Source of the DNA: Flavobacteriales bacterium
GTDB taxonomy: Bacteria; Bacteroidota; Bacteroidia; CAIKAF01
Length of the DNA: 64,000 nt
Direction of reading: 5' to 3'
NCBI GenBank assembly: GCA_025451235.1
Contig: JANWKT010000001.1
Coordinates: forward strand, 186,001-250,000
Position numbers and translations under genes: made by a program. Each line of letters opens with the position of its first letter. Position 1 is the stretch's first letter. Shown here piece by piece: positions 51,763 through 60,439 of the stretch. The notes beneath the pieces are model-generated. The model had not been told where the DNA came from and ran no database searches. It was given only the letters and a program-made list of their open reading frames with translations.

Positions 51763-54513
51763 ATGAAAAAACTGTTTCAATTATTTATTGTAGGGATAAT
51801 CCTGCCCACATTACATGCTCAAAATTTTGAATGGGGATATTCGACCGGTTCAACCGCAACCATTTATGCCAGCTCCATAGTTGCGGATGAAAACAATAAC
51901 ACAGTTCTGGTTGGTTATTTTAGCGATACAGTTGATTTTGACCCAGGACCGGGTGTGTTTAATTTAATAGGCAATAACGATGTTTTTATTCTAAAACTTG
52001 ATTCATCCGGTGGACTTGTTTGGGCAAAACGCATTAGCACAGGAAGCGCAATAGAGATGAAGGATGTAGCTCTGGATTCAAATGGAAACATATATGCCAC
52101 TGGCATTTTTCAGAATTTTGTTGACTTTGATCCGGATACAAGTACTTATGTATTAACCGCACCGGGTTCATTTGAGTATGAGGTATTTATTCTTAAGTTG
52201 GATGATGCCGGAAACTTTATCTGGGCAAAGAATATGGGAGGAAGTAATGGGGATTATGTAACCCAAATATTTATTGATGACTCCATGAATGTTTATACAA
52301 CAGGTTCTTTTAGACAAAGTGCAGATTTTGATCCAGGACCAGGCGTTAGTTCTTTATTTTCTCCGGGTCTAAGCGTTGGCAATGCGTTTTTATCGAAACT
52401 TGATAGCAGTGGTAATTATGTATGGGCTGTTGGCATTGGTAATACTGGTGACGAATATGGCAACGATATAAATGTTGATCATAGTGGAAACGTATATTGG
52501 ACAGGTACCTTCACTACGCCAATCCTGGATGCTGATCCCGGGCCCGGGAGTTTTAACTTAACCTGTGCCGGATCTTCTGATGGTTTTTTTGTGCATTTAG
52601 ACCAGAACGGAAATTTTATTGATGTCAAACATTTTACCGGAACGTCTTTCGAAAACCTAACAAGGAGTGAGATAACACCGGATGGAAGCTTTTATATTTC
52701 TGGTCAATTCACCGGTACGGCTGACTTTGATCCGGGACCAGCTGTTTCTAATTTGACCGCATCTGGTATAGATGCATTTGTTGTAAAATTGGATACAGGT
52801 GGAAACTTTAGCTGGGCAAAACAAATAATGTTTTATGGTGTTATGGTTGACCCACCTACAATGACTTCGGACGTTTTCTCCAATGTTTATTTAAATGGAA
52901 GCTTCGAGGACACTATTGATTTTGATCCGGGTCTCGGAGTTTTTAACATGTCAACTACTCCTGGTTACCATGAAGCCTATACTGTAAAATTAGACTCCGC
53001 AGGCAATTTTGTTTGGGCAGGAAGTATTGAGGGAAATAATCATGTAGATGGCCATTGCATAGATGTAAGTAATTCGGGGAATATTTTTGCAAGCGGAAGG
53101 ATGTATGGTTCATCCGATCTTGATCCGGGACCTCTTACAAACAACGTAACTGTTATTCCAGGAACCATAGATATGTATGTAACGAATCTTAGTCAGGATT
53201 TTTGTTCAAACCTTACATGCATCTTCGATTCTGCTTCCAATTTAAGTTGTAGTAATCAAGGCTTAGCATACATTCATGCATCAGGTGGAATTGCTCCCTA
53301 CACATATACATGGAACACCATTCCTGCAACCCTCGACTCTGTTGCCGCCTTTGATTCCACAGGCATTTATACTATTACAATTACGGATTTTCTTGGGTGT
53401 GCCGAATCCAGAAATTTATTGATCAATGGCCCTGCCAGTACTATTTATTCAGATCTTGAAGTTAATTTTGTAACTACATCCTTTCGTCCTGGTGTTGATA
53501 CCTATCATTGGTTAGACGGATTTAATGATGGTTGTATTTCTCAAAGCGGATCACTTTTTCTAATTCTTGATACACTGGTAACTTTTGTTAATTCAACACC
53601 CATGCCAGATTATATAAATGCCGATACACTTCGATGGGATTTTAGTAGCATAAATTATTCAAACCCGCATTTGGCTCCGGCAATTTTATTGCATACTTCA
53701 GCCACTGCAGTAATTGGTGATTCCATTTATGTTCAAACCTTCATCTTACCTACTGTGGGAGATATAGATACTACGAATAATGTAAAAAACTATCTATTCC
53801 CTGTTGTCAATGGTTATGATCCAAATGATAAAAAAGTTTATCCGGAAGGTGTATGTCCTGAAGCATACGTTTTCTCGAATGAACTTTTAACCTATACCAT
53901 CCGATTCCAGAATACAGGTAATGCCGAGGCGATTAATATTTTCATTATGGATACCCTCAGCGCCAACTTTGATCTGAATTCATTGAGGGTCGTTAGTCAT
54001 AGTCATTCATTAATAACTGAAATTCTTCCATCAAACGTAGTTAATTTCCGGTTTGATAACATCATGCTTCCGGATAGCAACACCAATGAACAAGCCAGTC
54101 ATGGTTATGTTATTTTTGAAATTATGCCTGATTCAAATATAAGTTCAGGAACACAGGTGAGCAATACAGCTCATATTTTCTTTGATTTTAATCCTGCTAT
54201 CATTACAAATACGGTTAGTAATACTTTAGTTAATTCTATTCCGAACTGTACGGTAAATTCGATAGAAGAAATTGAAAACTGGGCAACTGCTTTTCCCAAT
54301 CCTTTTTCCACCTATATCCATATATCAACGTTTCAAGAATTGAAAGATGCAAACATTCAGGTGATCAACTTCCATGGTCAAACCCTTCTCCAAAAAAGTC
54401 ATATCGATGGTAATCACTTTACTTTCGACTTAAGCACACTGAGTTCAGGAATGTATTTCATCCATCTTTACTCGGAAGGTAAGAGGGCTATGATGAAGGT
54501 TATAAAGAATTAA
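51763..54513 (+). CDS. T9SS cargo: DFDPGPG propeller, SprB-like and DUF11-like domains, type-A CTD
   Basis: A 916-residue secreted protein: signal peptide (IVGIILPTLHAQ), then about residues 20-480 with seven blades marked by DFDPGPG-type turns and phrases like FILKLDSSGGLVWAK. Next comes a SprB-like repeat (NLSCSNQGLAYIHASGGIAPYTYTW), then a DUF11-like immunoglobulin region (ELLTYTIRFQNTGNAEAINIFI...DTLSANFDLNSL). The end is a type-A CTD (AFPNPFSTYIHI to KVIKN). The blades are clearly related to those of the 26.7 kb gene. The function is likely adhesion or ligand binding at the surface. Confidence 0.88.
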   Translation: MKKLFQLFIVGIILPTLHAQNFEWGYSTGSTATIYASSIVADENNNTVLVGYFSDTVDFDPGPGVFNLIGNNDVFILKLDSSGGLVWAKRISTGSAIEMKDVALDSNGNIYATGIFQNFVDFDPDTSTYVLTAPGSFEYEVFILKLDDAGNFIWAKNMGGSNGDYVTQIFIDDSMNVYTTGSFRQSADFDPGPGVSSLFSPGLSVGNAFLSKLDSSGNYVWAVGIGNTGDEYGNDINVDHSGNVYWTGTFTTPILDADPGPGSFNLTCAGSSDGFFVHLDQNGNFIDVKHFTGTSFENLTRSEITPDGSFYISGQFTGTADFDPGPAVSNLTASGIDAFVVKLDTGGNFSWAKQIMFYGVMVDPPTMTSDVFSNVYLNGSFEDTIDFDPGLGVFNMSTTPGYHEAYTVKLDSAGNFVWAGSIEGNNHVDGHCIDVSNSGNIFASGRMYGSSDLDPGPLTNNVTVIPGTIDMYVTNLSQDFCSNLTCIFDSASNLSCSNQGLAYIHASGGIAPYTYTWNTIPATLDSVAAFDSTGIYTITITDFLGCAESRNLLINGPASTIYSDLEVNFVTTSFRPGVDTYHWLDGFNDGCISQSGSLFLILDTLVTFVNSTPMPDYINADTLRWDFSSINYSNPHLAPAILLHTSATAVIGDSIYVQTFILPTVGDIDTTNNVKNYLFPVVNGYDPNDKKVYPEGVCPEAYVFSNELLTYTIRFQNTGNAEAINIFIMDTLSANFDLNSLRVVSHSHSLITEILPSNVVNFRFDNIMLPDSNTNEQASHGYVIFEIMPDSNISSGTQVSNTAHIFFDFNPAIITNTVSNTLVNSIPNCTVNSIEEIENWATAFPNPFSTYIHISTFQELKDANIQVINFHGQTLLQKSHIDGNHFTFDLSTLSSGMYFIHLYSEGKRAMMKVIKN

Positions 54514-54625
54514 TGGAGAAGGCTTAAGAACCTTAACAATAAAATAATTCCCTTTCCACTTTAATACTTCGTTCCAATTCTCTACATTGGCCCTTCAATA
54601 TTTATAAACTCAAATCAAAACTAGT

Positions 54626-55120
54626 ATGATGACGATTGAACAATATGCAGAATTATGTGCCCTGATGAAAGATACAGGGGGTGATGTGAGCAAAGAAGCA
54701 GCCATTGCTGCACAACAAAATGTTTCATTGGATGAATGGAACGTAGCCAAGACCAGTTTTACGGCTAAAATGAGTGATCCGGCAGATATGGGAAAAACAG
54801 CCATGGCATTTATGCCTTTATACCAGGCAGCCCTTGATAAAATGGCGGGAGGTAAAGAACCTTGTACCCTGGAGCTTTTTGCCAAGATCCATGCTGAAAT
54901 GGGCCTTCGAAAAGATCCGAATGACCCCACCAAAAAGATCGATTATAATATTATCCTGGCCGAAAATGGTATTTCTCATGCCAGTTGGTTGGAATACAAT
55001 AGTTATTGGTCACCTAGGGTAGCCTCTGAAACCGATCCGAAATTTGATATGGAGCTGCATAAAAAATTTGCTGCGCTTAATCAACAGGAAAGCGATAGGG
55101 TTTTAGGCATCGTAAGATAA
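54626..55120 (+). CDS. Helical two-repeat protein (DUF6620-like)
   Basis: A 164-residue cytoplasmic protein made of two similar halves. Each begins with a helix of the type (E)YAELCALM / LFAKIHAEM, then GVS- or GIS-like turns ahead of a tryptophan (SLDEWNVAKTSFTAKM and SHASWLEYNSYWSPRV). I associate this with the DUF6620 family, but from memory only. No signal, membrane segment or catalytic motif is visible. It may start at the first or second ATG (54626 or 54629). It has no close operon partner, and the inverted-repeat element B follows it. Confidence 0.65.
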   Translation: MMTIEQYAELCALMKDTGGDVSKEAAIAAQQNVSLDEWNVAKTSFTAKMSDPADMGKTAMAFMPLYQAALDKMAGGKEPCTLELFAKIHAEMGLRKDPNDPTKKIDYNIILAENGISHASWLEYNSYWSPRVASETDPKFDMELHKKFAALNQQESDRVLGIVR

Positions 55121-55129
55121 ATTTTTGCA

Positions 55130-55309
55130 TTGCGTCTCCAAAACCTTTGAATTTACTCGTTTCACTTTCTATTTTCAAAAGTACTCGTGAACTCGCCTTT
55201 GGCTCGGTTCTTCGTTGGACTTCAACCTCAAAAAGCTCATTTACTTCAGTAAACTCGCTTTTTTCGGCCTTGTCCGCCTAGAAATTCTTTGTTTTTGGAA
55301 ACGCAGCAA
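55130..55309. repeat. Inverted-repeat intergenic element, copy B (180 bp)
   Basis: The outer arms TTGCGTCTCCAAAACCTTTGAATTT (55130-55154) and GAAATTCTTTGTTTTTGGAAACGCAGCAA (55281-55309) pair. The inner word GTTGGACTTCAACCTCAAAA and the TTTACTTCAGTAAA hairpin are shared with copy A. B holds an extra segment of about 60 bases (55155-55213) with its own TTCAC-GTGAA pair. The outer stem is TCCAAAA/TTTTGGA here and CTCTAAAA/TTTTAGAG in A, so the pairing is kept by changes on both sides. Confidence 0.75.
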
Positions 55310-55351
55310 TTAACTTTCCTTTGTTGATTAGTCCGTAAGAGTACATTAATT

Positions 55352-55756
55352 ATGGATAGTTTTCCGTTTTACTTTTATCCCGTGGAAAACGAAGAAGAAA
55401 TACCTTTTGACTCAGCTCAGGGTGAAAAACAATCCCTGGGTAAGAAGATCAAAGGCAATGTTTGGTACCGCATTGGAAAGAATAAATACATCCTTGTGGT
55501 GACTTTTTTTTTGGTATGGATGATGTTTTTTGATAACAACAACTGGTTCTACCTGAGCAAGCTTACCGATGAGGCCCATTTAAAACAAAGCGAAAAAGCC
55601 TGGTATAAGCATGAGATCAAAGAGTCTGAAAGAGAATTGACCGAGCTTACTACCGACTTAAAAGCATTGGCTAAATTTGGAAGGGAAAAATACTATATGA
55701 AGAAGAGCAATGAAGACGTTTTTGTCTTCTTCCCTGTAGCCGAGAAAAAACCATAA
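55352..55756 (+). CDS. DivIC/FtsB-like septum formation initiator
   Basis: A 134-residue bitopic membrane protein. The core from about residue 33 is normal: basic start, one membrane helix (YILVVTFFLVWMMFFD), a coiled-coil region (TDEAHLKQSEKAWYKHEIKESERELTELTTDLKAL) and the family ending REKYYMKKSNEDVFVFF. Such proteins link FtsL and FtsQ in the divisome. The first 32 residues are extra and contain FDSAQGEKQ, which looks like a translated intergenic repeat. No in-frame ATG lies between 55352 and the core. A terminator follows. Confidence 0.85.
   Translation: MDSFPFYFYPVENEEEIPFDSAQGEKQSLGKKIKGNVWYRIGKNKYILVVTFFLVWMMFFDNNNWFYLSKLTDEAHLKQSEKAWYKHEIKESERELTELTTDLKALAKFGREKYYMKKSNEDVFVFFPVAEKKP
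55404..55425 (+). repeat. Intergenic-type repeat word read as FDSAQGE inside the DivIC-like gene
   Basis: The sequence from 55404 to 55425 (core GACTCAGCTCAGGGTGA) resembles the common bacterial repeat core GACTCCGCTCAGGGTGA. In this frame such repeats read FDSAQG. It is in frame with the DivIC-like gene, so it adds residues to the N-terminus instead of breaking it. Confidence 0.5.
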
Positions 55757-55760
55757 ACAA

Positions 55761-55789
55761 AAAAGCCATCAAAGTATGATGGCTTTTTT
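55761..55789. terminator. Intrinsic terminator of the DivIC-like gene
   Basis: AAAAGCCATCA, loop AAGTA, TGATGGCTTTTTT. It follows the stop at 55756 by 4 bases. Confidence 0.85.
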
Positions 55790-55834
55790 ACATTTGGTGA
55801 ACCTAATGAAACAATGTTTTCTTTTTAAAAAACC

Positions 55835-55963
55835 CCTGCTTGAGCAGGACTGTAACCTGCTTTTGCAGGACTGTAACCTGCTTTTGCAGGACTTTCAGAT
55901 CCCTGCTTTCGCAGGGATAAGTTCGACTATGTGATTTCAGAAAGCGGAGCTTTCTAAAATCAC
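55835..55963. repeat. Tandem hairpin array between convergent genes
   Basis: Three hairpins repeat with a 21-base period: CCTGCTTgAGCAGG at 55835-55848, CCTGCTTTTGCAGG at 55856-55869 and 55877-55890, each followed by ACTGTAA or a near variant. A stronger CCCTGCTTTCGCAGGG is at 55901-55916. A fifth, unrelated hairpin at 55931-55963 (GTGATTTcAGAAAGC, gga, GCTTTCTaaAATCAC) completes the array. It lies just downstream of the recombinase stop at 55972. Units are too short for CRISPR. Confidence 0.8.
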
Positions 55964-55971
55964 AGTCTCAC

Positions 55972-57030
55972 TTAATTATATAATATATCCAATGGCCATT
56001 TTTTACCACCTGCTTTAAAATCTAATTTCGCTTCTACTTTTCCATGACCCAGCATCTGGCGAATTACATTCAGGTCAGCTCCTTGTTCTTTCAAATGCTC
56101 TTCAAAGGATTTGCTTAATCCCGGAGTGTTGATCTTTTTACGGATCCTGGCTGATTGTAACGATGATTTTAATGCATGTTGGATTGATCGAATGCTATAT
56201 GCACCTCCATCAGCTCCTTCAAATAAATATTTTTCAGGTTTAAATTCTTTCATGTATTTCGCAAGGATGGCAGCATCCGACTTAGAGATCATAAATGATT
56301 TCTCTTTTCCTGAAGCTGTTTTGCGGATGATCACTTTATTCCCTTTCAGGTCAACATCCCCTACCCGAATGGTAGAAATGTCGCTTACCCGAATACCACA
56401 TCCATAGGCCAAACTGACGATGGCTTTGTATTTGGTGTTATCTACTGCTTCAAATATCTTACTTAAATCACTATCATTAAGAGACTTAACTTCAGATTTA
56501 TTCCTTGGACGAGAGAACCCTACCGGCAATATATCCTTATGGGCCACTTCCTGGAAATAAAACTTGATCGCATTGACTCTCAGGTGCATCTGGTGATCTT
56601 TCACCCCTAATTCCTCAATACAATAGAGTAAATAAGAGCTTACTTGCTTAGTCGTTAATTTATTGATCTGATTCTGGCCCAATAAATACATTAATTGAAG
56701 CAATTCCATTCTATAAATACGAATAGTATTGTCGCTGTATTTTTTTCTTCTCATGGCCTTCACCATATCGTCCAAAGCCTTGTTATTAGCGTCGTTCACA
56801 AACCATTCCTTCTTCTTTTGTGATACATGCTGTGGTGGCTCTGTAACCGGAAGGCCACATTTTCTGCGGTTTTCAGCAGTATCAGGAATATGCCATCCTT
56901 TCAATTGCTTGCTGAATTGCGCACCCTCAACAGCTTTCATGTATTTATCCCATTCCGAATTGGATGGGAATTTTACCATGATTCTGCTCTGTCCACGGTT
57001 ATCGATTACTTTAAAATTTATTGCCGCCAT
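55972..57030 (-). CDS. Tyrosine-recombinase homologue lacking catalytic residues
   Basis: A 352-residue protein. Residues 1-60 form an unusual basic N-terminal domain. About 80-165 is the SAM-like core-binding domain (KYSDNTIRIYRMELLQLMYLLG). About 180-340 is the catalytic domain. R214 (GCGIRVSD), K242 (TASGKEK) and H329 (LGHG) fit the catalytic set. The HxLR box is PGLS (residues 303-306), so its histidine and arginine are gone, and the nucleophile tyrosine position is F338 (KLDF). The frame is intact, so this looks like a maintained DNA-binding protein, not a decayed pseudogene. A TACTTTTG promoter element lies at 57066-57073. The hairpin array follows the stop. Confidence 0.85.
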   Translation of the reverse strand: MAAINFKVIDNRGQSRIMVKFPSNSEWDKYMKAVEGAQFSKQLKGWHIPDTAENRRKCGLPVTEPPQHVSQKKKEWFVNDANNKALDDMVKAMRRKKYSDNTIRIYRMELLQLMYLLGQNQINKLTTKQVSSYLLYCIEELGVKDHQMHLRVNAIKFYFQEVAHKDILPVGFSRPRNKSEVKSLNDSDLSKIFEAVDNTKYKAIVSLAYGCGIRVSDISTIRVGDVDLKGNKVIIRKTASGKEKSFMISKSDAAILAKYMKEFKPEKYLFEGADGGAYSIRSIQHALKSSLQSARIRKKINTPGLSKSFEEHLKEQGADLNVIRQMLGHGKVEAKLDFKAGGKKWPLDILYN

Positions 57031-57065
57031 ATGCTACTTGGTTTAGTTAAAATCAAACGGTTGTT

Positions 57066-57073
57066 CAAAAGTA
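57066..57073 (-). promoter_or_regulatory. Promoter -7 element of the recombinase-like gene
   Basis: The minus strand reads TACTTTTG, 36 bases before the ATG at 57030. The rest of the AT-rich gap (57074-57220) shows no gene. Confidence 0.45.
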
Positions 57074-57220
57074 GTATAAAATCGACATTATTAACAAATA
57101 AATTGTGAAAAACTTTCTTCCGACTAACCAATTAGCGTATTTCATATTTGGATTAGTTAGCCTCAATTTATACGTAATATGCTGATTATATGATATTTAA
57201 TAATAAAAAAGACTAATAAA

Positions 57221-57250
57221 AAAAGGCTGCCATTTTCCGGCAGCCTTTTT
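57221..57250 (-). terminator. Intrinsic terminator of the DUF2723 gene
   Basis: AAAAGGCTGCC and GGCAGCCTTTTT form an 11-bp stem. On the minus strand a T-run (TTTTTTTATTAG) follows. It lies 27 bases after the stop at 57277. Confidence 0.85.
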
Positions 57251-57276
57251 AAGCTCAATGCGTAAATCTATTATCT

Positions 57277-60200
57277 TTAATCGTGGCTATCCACTCGTAG
57301 GGAGTCAACTGCTCTCTCCTGATTGGTAGGCATTTCAGGCGAAGTATTGGTACCCAACCCTATTTTGGCTAACAGCTGGTCGCAAAGGGCCAGGATCTGT
57401 TTAGCCCGGTTATAATCTTCATCCACCACGCTTTTATTCTTCACCGAGGCGTAGTAATCCACATCGATCTGGGTCCTTTCCCTTAAGGTTTGCGTTATCT
57501 GGGTAGCCTTCTCTTTCTTACCTAATTGGTAATACAATTCCGCAATCAATAAGTTAAAGTAATTATAGGCGACAACATTGTCGGGCATGAGCTCTTCGGT
57601 TTTATCTAAACATTTCAGTGCCTTGTCATTTTTACCTTCCATCATTAAAGCGGTAGCCAACCTCAGGAAGTTATTCCTTAGGTTCATGGTCATCCTTAAG
57701 TTGGTTTCATCCAGGTAAACTCCCTTGCCATTCATATTACCCCATTTAAACTTGTTCACCATATTATCGTACATGGCATCCGTGTTTACCTCACCCAACT
57801 GCCCATCATGGCTTTTTACCTTATAAGGAACCAATCTATAGGCCAATCCTTCCACTTCAAAATAATCCTGTAAGCCCAAATAATTGCTTTCGCCTACGGT
57901 AATGGCAAAATAGATAGGTCTATCCCAATTAAAATGAGCCAATAGATCCAGGATCATTACATCAGCCTTCAACACATAACTGCGGTTGATCACCAACGGT
58001 AATGCCTTCACCATTCGGCCCTGGGTTCCTTTTCTAAAGGTGGTATCATTTGCCACTTTTGCACTATCTACTGGAATAATGAATTTATTGGATTTGAAGA
58101 AGTATAACTCTTCTCCTGAATCCGGGATCTTATAAAGATTGCTTTTATCGGTTGCTCTCAAGAACTTGATCTGATCCTGGATCGTATAGAATTCCTCATT
58201 GCTTCTATCCAATAATACCTGGTCTCTGATCCCTTGCCTATATTCCGGTTCTATCATACCAAATGGAACGGCCTTGCCATCATAGGCGGCCCTCTTCATT
58301 TGGGTTATATACCAATCCGTATTGAGCAGGCTGAGGTTTACTACCCTTACATCTGTCCGAACACCTTCTACTTCCTGCAAATACCATAGTGGGAAGGTAT
58401 CATTGTCGCCATTTGTAAATAAAATAGCATTGGGGGCACACGAGTTGAGGTAATTATAGGCAAAATCCCGGGCAGTATATCTATTGGCACGGGTATGGTC
58501 GTCCCAATTCTCTTTGGCCAGGATGGTAGGCACTAATAAGAAAGAAAGCGGAACCACAGCGATGGACATACTGTCCTTGAGACCACCGAATTTTTTAAGC
58601 AATTCAACAATTCCAAGCACTCCCAAGCCTATCCAAATGGCAAAGACGTAGAACGATCCGGCAAATACATAATCCCTTTCGCGGGGTTGGATCGGAGGGG
58701 CATTGTTATGAAAAACGATGAGGAGTCCGGTGAACACAAACAAGGTTAAAACAGCCCAAAAACCCTTCCGGTCTCTGAAGAAGTGGAAGACCATTCCTAT
58801 GACACCAAAAATAAAGGGTAACATATAGTATTTATTCCTTCCTTTGTTCTCTGCTATTTCTTTTGGTAGATTTTTTTGAGGGTAGCCTAAAAATAATTCA
58901 TCAAGGAACCCAATACCGGTGATGCAATGCCCATTTAGGGGTTGTCCGTGACCTTGAATATCACTTTCACGACCAACGAAATTCCAGCCGAAATATCGCA
59001 AATACATCCACTTGATCTGGTAATTAAATGCGAATTGAACATTGTTGCCGAAACCGGGTTTTCCACCCTTGGGCACATTACCCCAATACTCATTTTGTTC
59101 CTTATGTTCGGGACTCCATATCCGAGGGAAGAGAGTCATCCTTTCCGGCTCATATTTGGGCTCGATCTTATGGTCGGCCACTATATATTTCCGTTGAATA
59201 GAAAGGCTCGCTTTGTTAGGGTTATTTGCAATAAATTCCTTGGCTTCCCGCTCGATCTGGAAGGACATGATAGGTTTTTTGCTCCCTTTTTTCACTACCT
59301 GGTAAGCAGGAATATAAATGGGAGAAGTCTTTTCATACTTGATCACCTTGGCATCATAAAAAGGTCCATAAATCAATGGACGGCTGCCATATTGCTCACG
59401 ATTCAAATAGGATTTCAACGCAAAAATATTCTCCGGGTTGTTCTCATCCATAGGAGTATTGGCTTTGGATCTAATACCAATTGCACCGTAAGAGGAATAG
59501 CCTATAAGGATGACCAATAATGACCATAGGCCCATCGTGGCAAAGTATTTTTTTCGTTTTTGCAAGAAGAATATACCTGCGCAAATCCCCCCCAGCAGCA
59601 ACACCAGATATACCAGCATCCCGGTGCCAAAATTAGCTCCGAACCCATTGGTGAATATCCGTTCATTTACCCCCGCCAAACTAATGGTACCTGGTATAAC
59701 TCCATAGGTAATGAAGAGGAAAATGGCCATCGAAATGATCAAAGTATAGAATGATCCCAATGCATCTCCCTTGTACTTGCGGTAATAATATACCAAGGCC
59801 ATGGCAGGAATGGTTAAGAGGTTCAATAAATGGACCCCTATAGATAATCCCATTAAATACATGATCAGAATGATCCAACGGTCTGCATAGGGCTTGTCAG
59901 CCGAAGAATCCCACCTGAGCATGGCCCAGAACACAATGGCTGTGAACCAGGAAGAGATAGCATATACCTCCCCTTCCACTGCACTGAACCAAAACGTATC
60001 GGTAAAGGTATAGGCCATAGCGCCGGTAAAAGCGGCTCCAAAGGCACCCAATGCCGACATGGCATCCCATTCAAATATTTTACCTCCGTTATTGAGTGTT
60101 TTTATTCTCTTAATGATGGCCATAATGGTCCAGAATAAAAATCCAATGGTAAATGCTGAAGAGGTAACTGAAACCAGGTTGACCATCATGGCTACCTTGG

Positions 60201-60423
60201 TAACATCCCCACCGGCCATCATTGAAAATACCCTGGCGATCATAGCAAACAAAGGTGCACCAGGAGGGTGACCTACCTGCATTTTATACGCAGAGGCAAT
60301 GAACTCCCCACAATCCCAAAAGCTGGTAGTGGGTTCCATAGTAAGTGCATAAACCGTAAATGAAATAACAATGGCAAGCCATCCTAAAGCTAGATCTATG
60401 ATCCTGAACTGTTTTTGATTCAT
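57277..60423 (-). CDS. DUF2723 membrane protein, GT-C/GT117-type
   Basis: A 1048-residue protein with about 12 membrane segments in the N-terminal 600 residues, a long extracytoplasmic soluble part, and a C-terminal helical region with TPR-like repeats (about residues 935-1020). The first loop TMEPTTSFWDCGEFIASAYKMQVGHPPGAPLFAM is the DUF2723 signature, with the catalytic-type acidic residues D and E. Proteins of this family are grouped with O-glycosyltransferases of Bacteroidota (GT117) that act outside the inner membrane. Substrates here are not deducible. The 5' leader carries a hairpin (60440-60457). Confidence 0.9.
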   Translation of the reverse strand: MNQKQFRIIDLALGWLAIVISFTVYALTMEPTTSFWDCGEFIASAYKMQVGHPPGAPLFAMIARVFSMMAGGDVTKVAMMVNLVSVTSSAFTIGFLFWTIMAIIKRIKTLNNGGKIFEWDAMSALGAFGAAFTGAMAYTFTDTFWFSAVEGEVYAISSWFTAIVFWAMLRWDSSADKPYADRWIILIMYLMGLSIGVHLLNLLTIPAMALVYYYRKYKGDALGSFYTLIISMAIFLFITYGVIPGTISLAGVNERIFTNGFGANFGTGMLVYLVLLLGGICAGIFFLQKRKKYFATMGLWSLLVILIGYSSYGAIGIRSKANTPMDENNPENIFALKSYLNREQYGSRPLIYGPFYDAKVIKYEKTSPIYIPAYQVVKKGSKKPIMSFQIEREAKEFIANNPNKASLSIQRKYIVADHKIEPKYEPERMTLFPRIWSPEHKEQNEYWGNVPKGGKPGFGNNVQFAFNYQIKWMYLRYFGWNFVGRESDIQGHGQPLNGHCITGIGFLDELFLGYPQKNLPKEIAENKGRNKYYMLPFIFGVIGMVFHFFRDRKGFWAVLTLFVFTGLLIVFHNNAPPIQPRERDYVFAGSFYVFAIWIGLGVLGIVELLKKFGGLKDSMSIAVVPLSFLLVPTILAKENWDDHTRANRYTARDFAYNYLNSCAPNAILFTNGDNDTFPLWYLQEVEGVRTDVRVVNLSLLNTDWYITQMKRAAYDGKAVPFGMIEPEYRQGIRDQVLLDRSNEEFYTIQDQIKFLRATDKSNLYKIPDSGEELYFFKSNKFIIPVDSAKVANDTTFRKGTQGRMVKALPLVINRSYVLKADVMILDLLAHFNWDRPIYFAITVGESNYLGLQDYFEVEGLAYRLVPYKVKSHDGQLGEVNTDAMYDNMVNKFKWGNMNGKGVYLDETNLRMTMNLRNNFLRLATALMMEGKNDKALKCLDKTEELMPDNVVAYNYFNLLIAELYYQLGKKEKATQITQTLRERTQIDVDYYASVKNKSVVDEDYNRAKQILALCDQLLAKIGLGTNTSPEMPTNQERAVDSLRVDSHD

Positions 60424-60439
60424 CCCTGTAGAATATAAA

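Noticed and set aside
51504-51830. 108-codon frame before the 51.8 kb T9SS gene
   Set aside because: It crosses the hairpin element and the promoter of the real gene and has no protein-like features.
55835-55916. Possible CRISPR array
   Set aside because: The repeat unit is 21 bases including a 7-base spacer that is itself repeated, and no cas gene is present. It is a hairpin array.
55972-57030. Integrase as a sign of a mobile island at 50-57 kb
   Set aside because: The protein lacks catalytic residues, no att duplication or cargo island is seen, and neighbouring genes are ordinary. The tRNA gene is 24 kb away.
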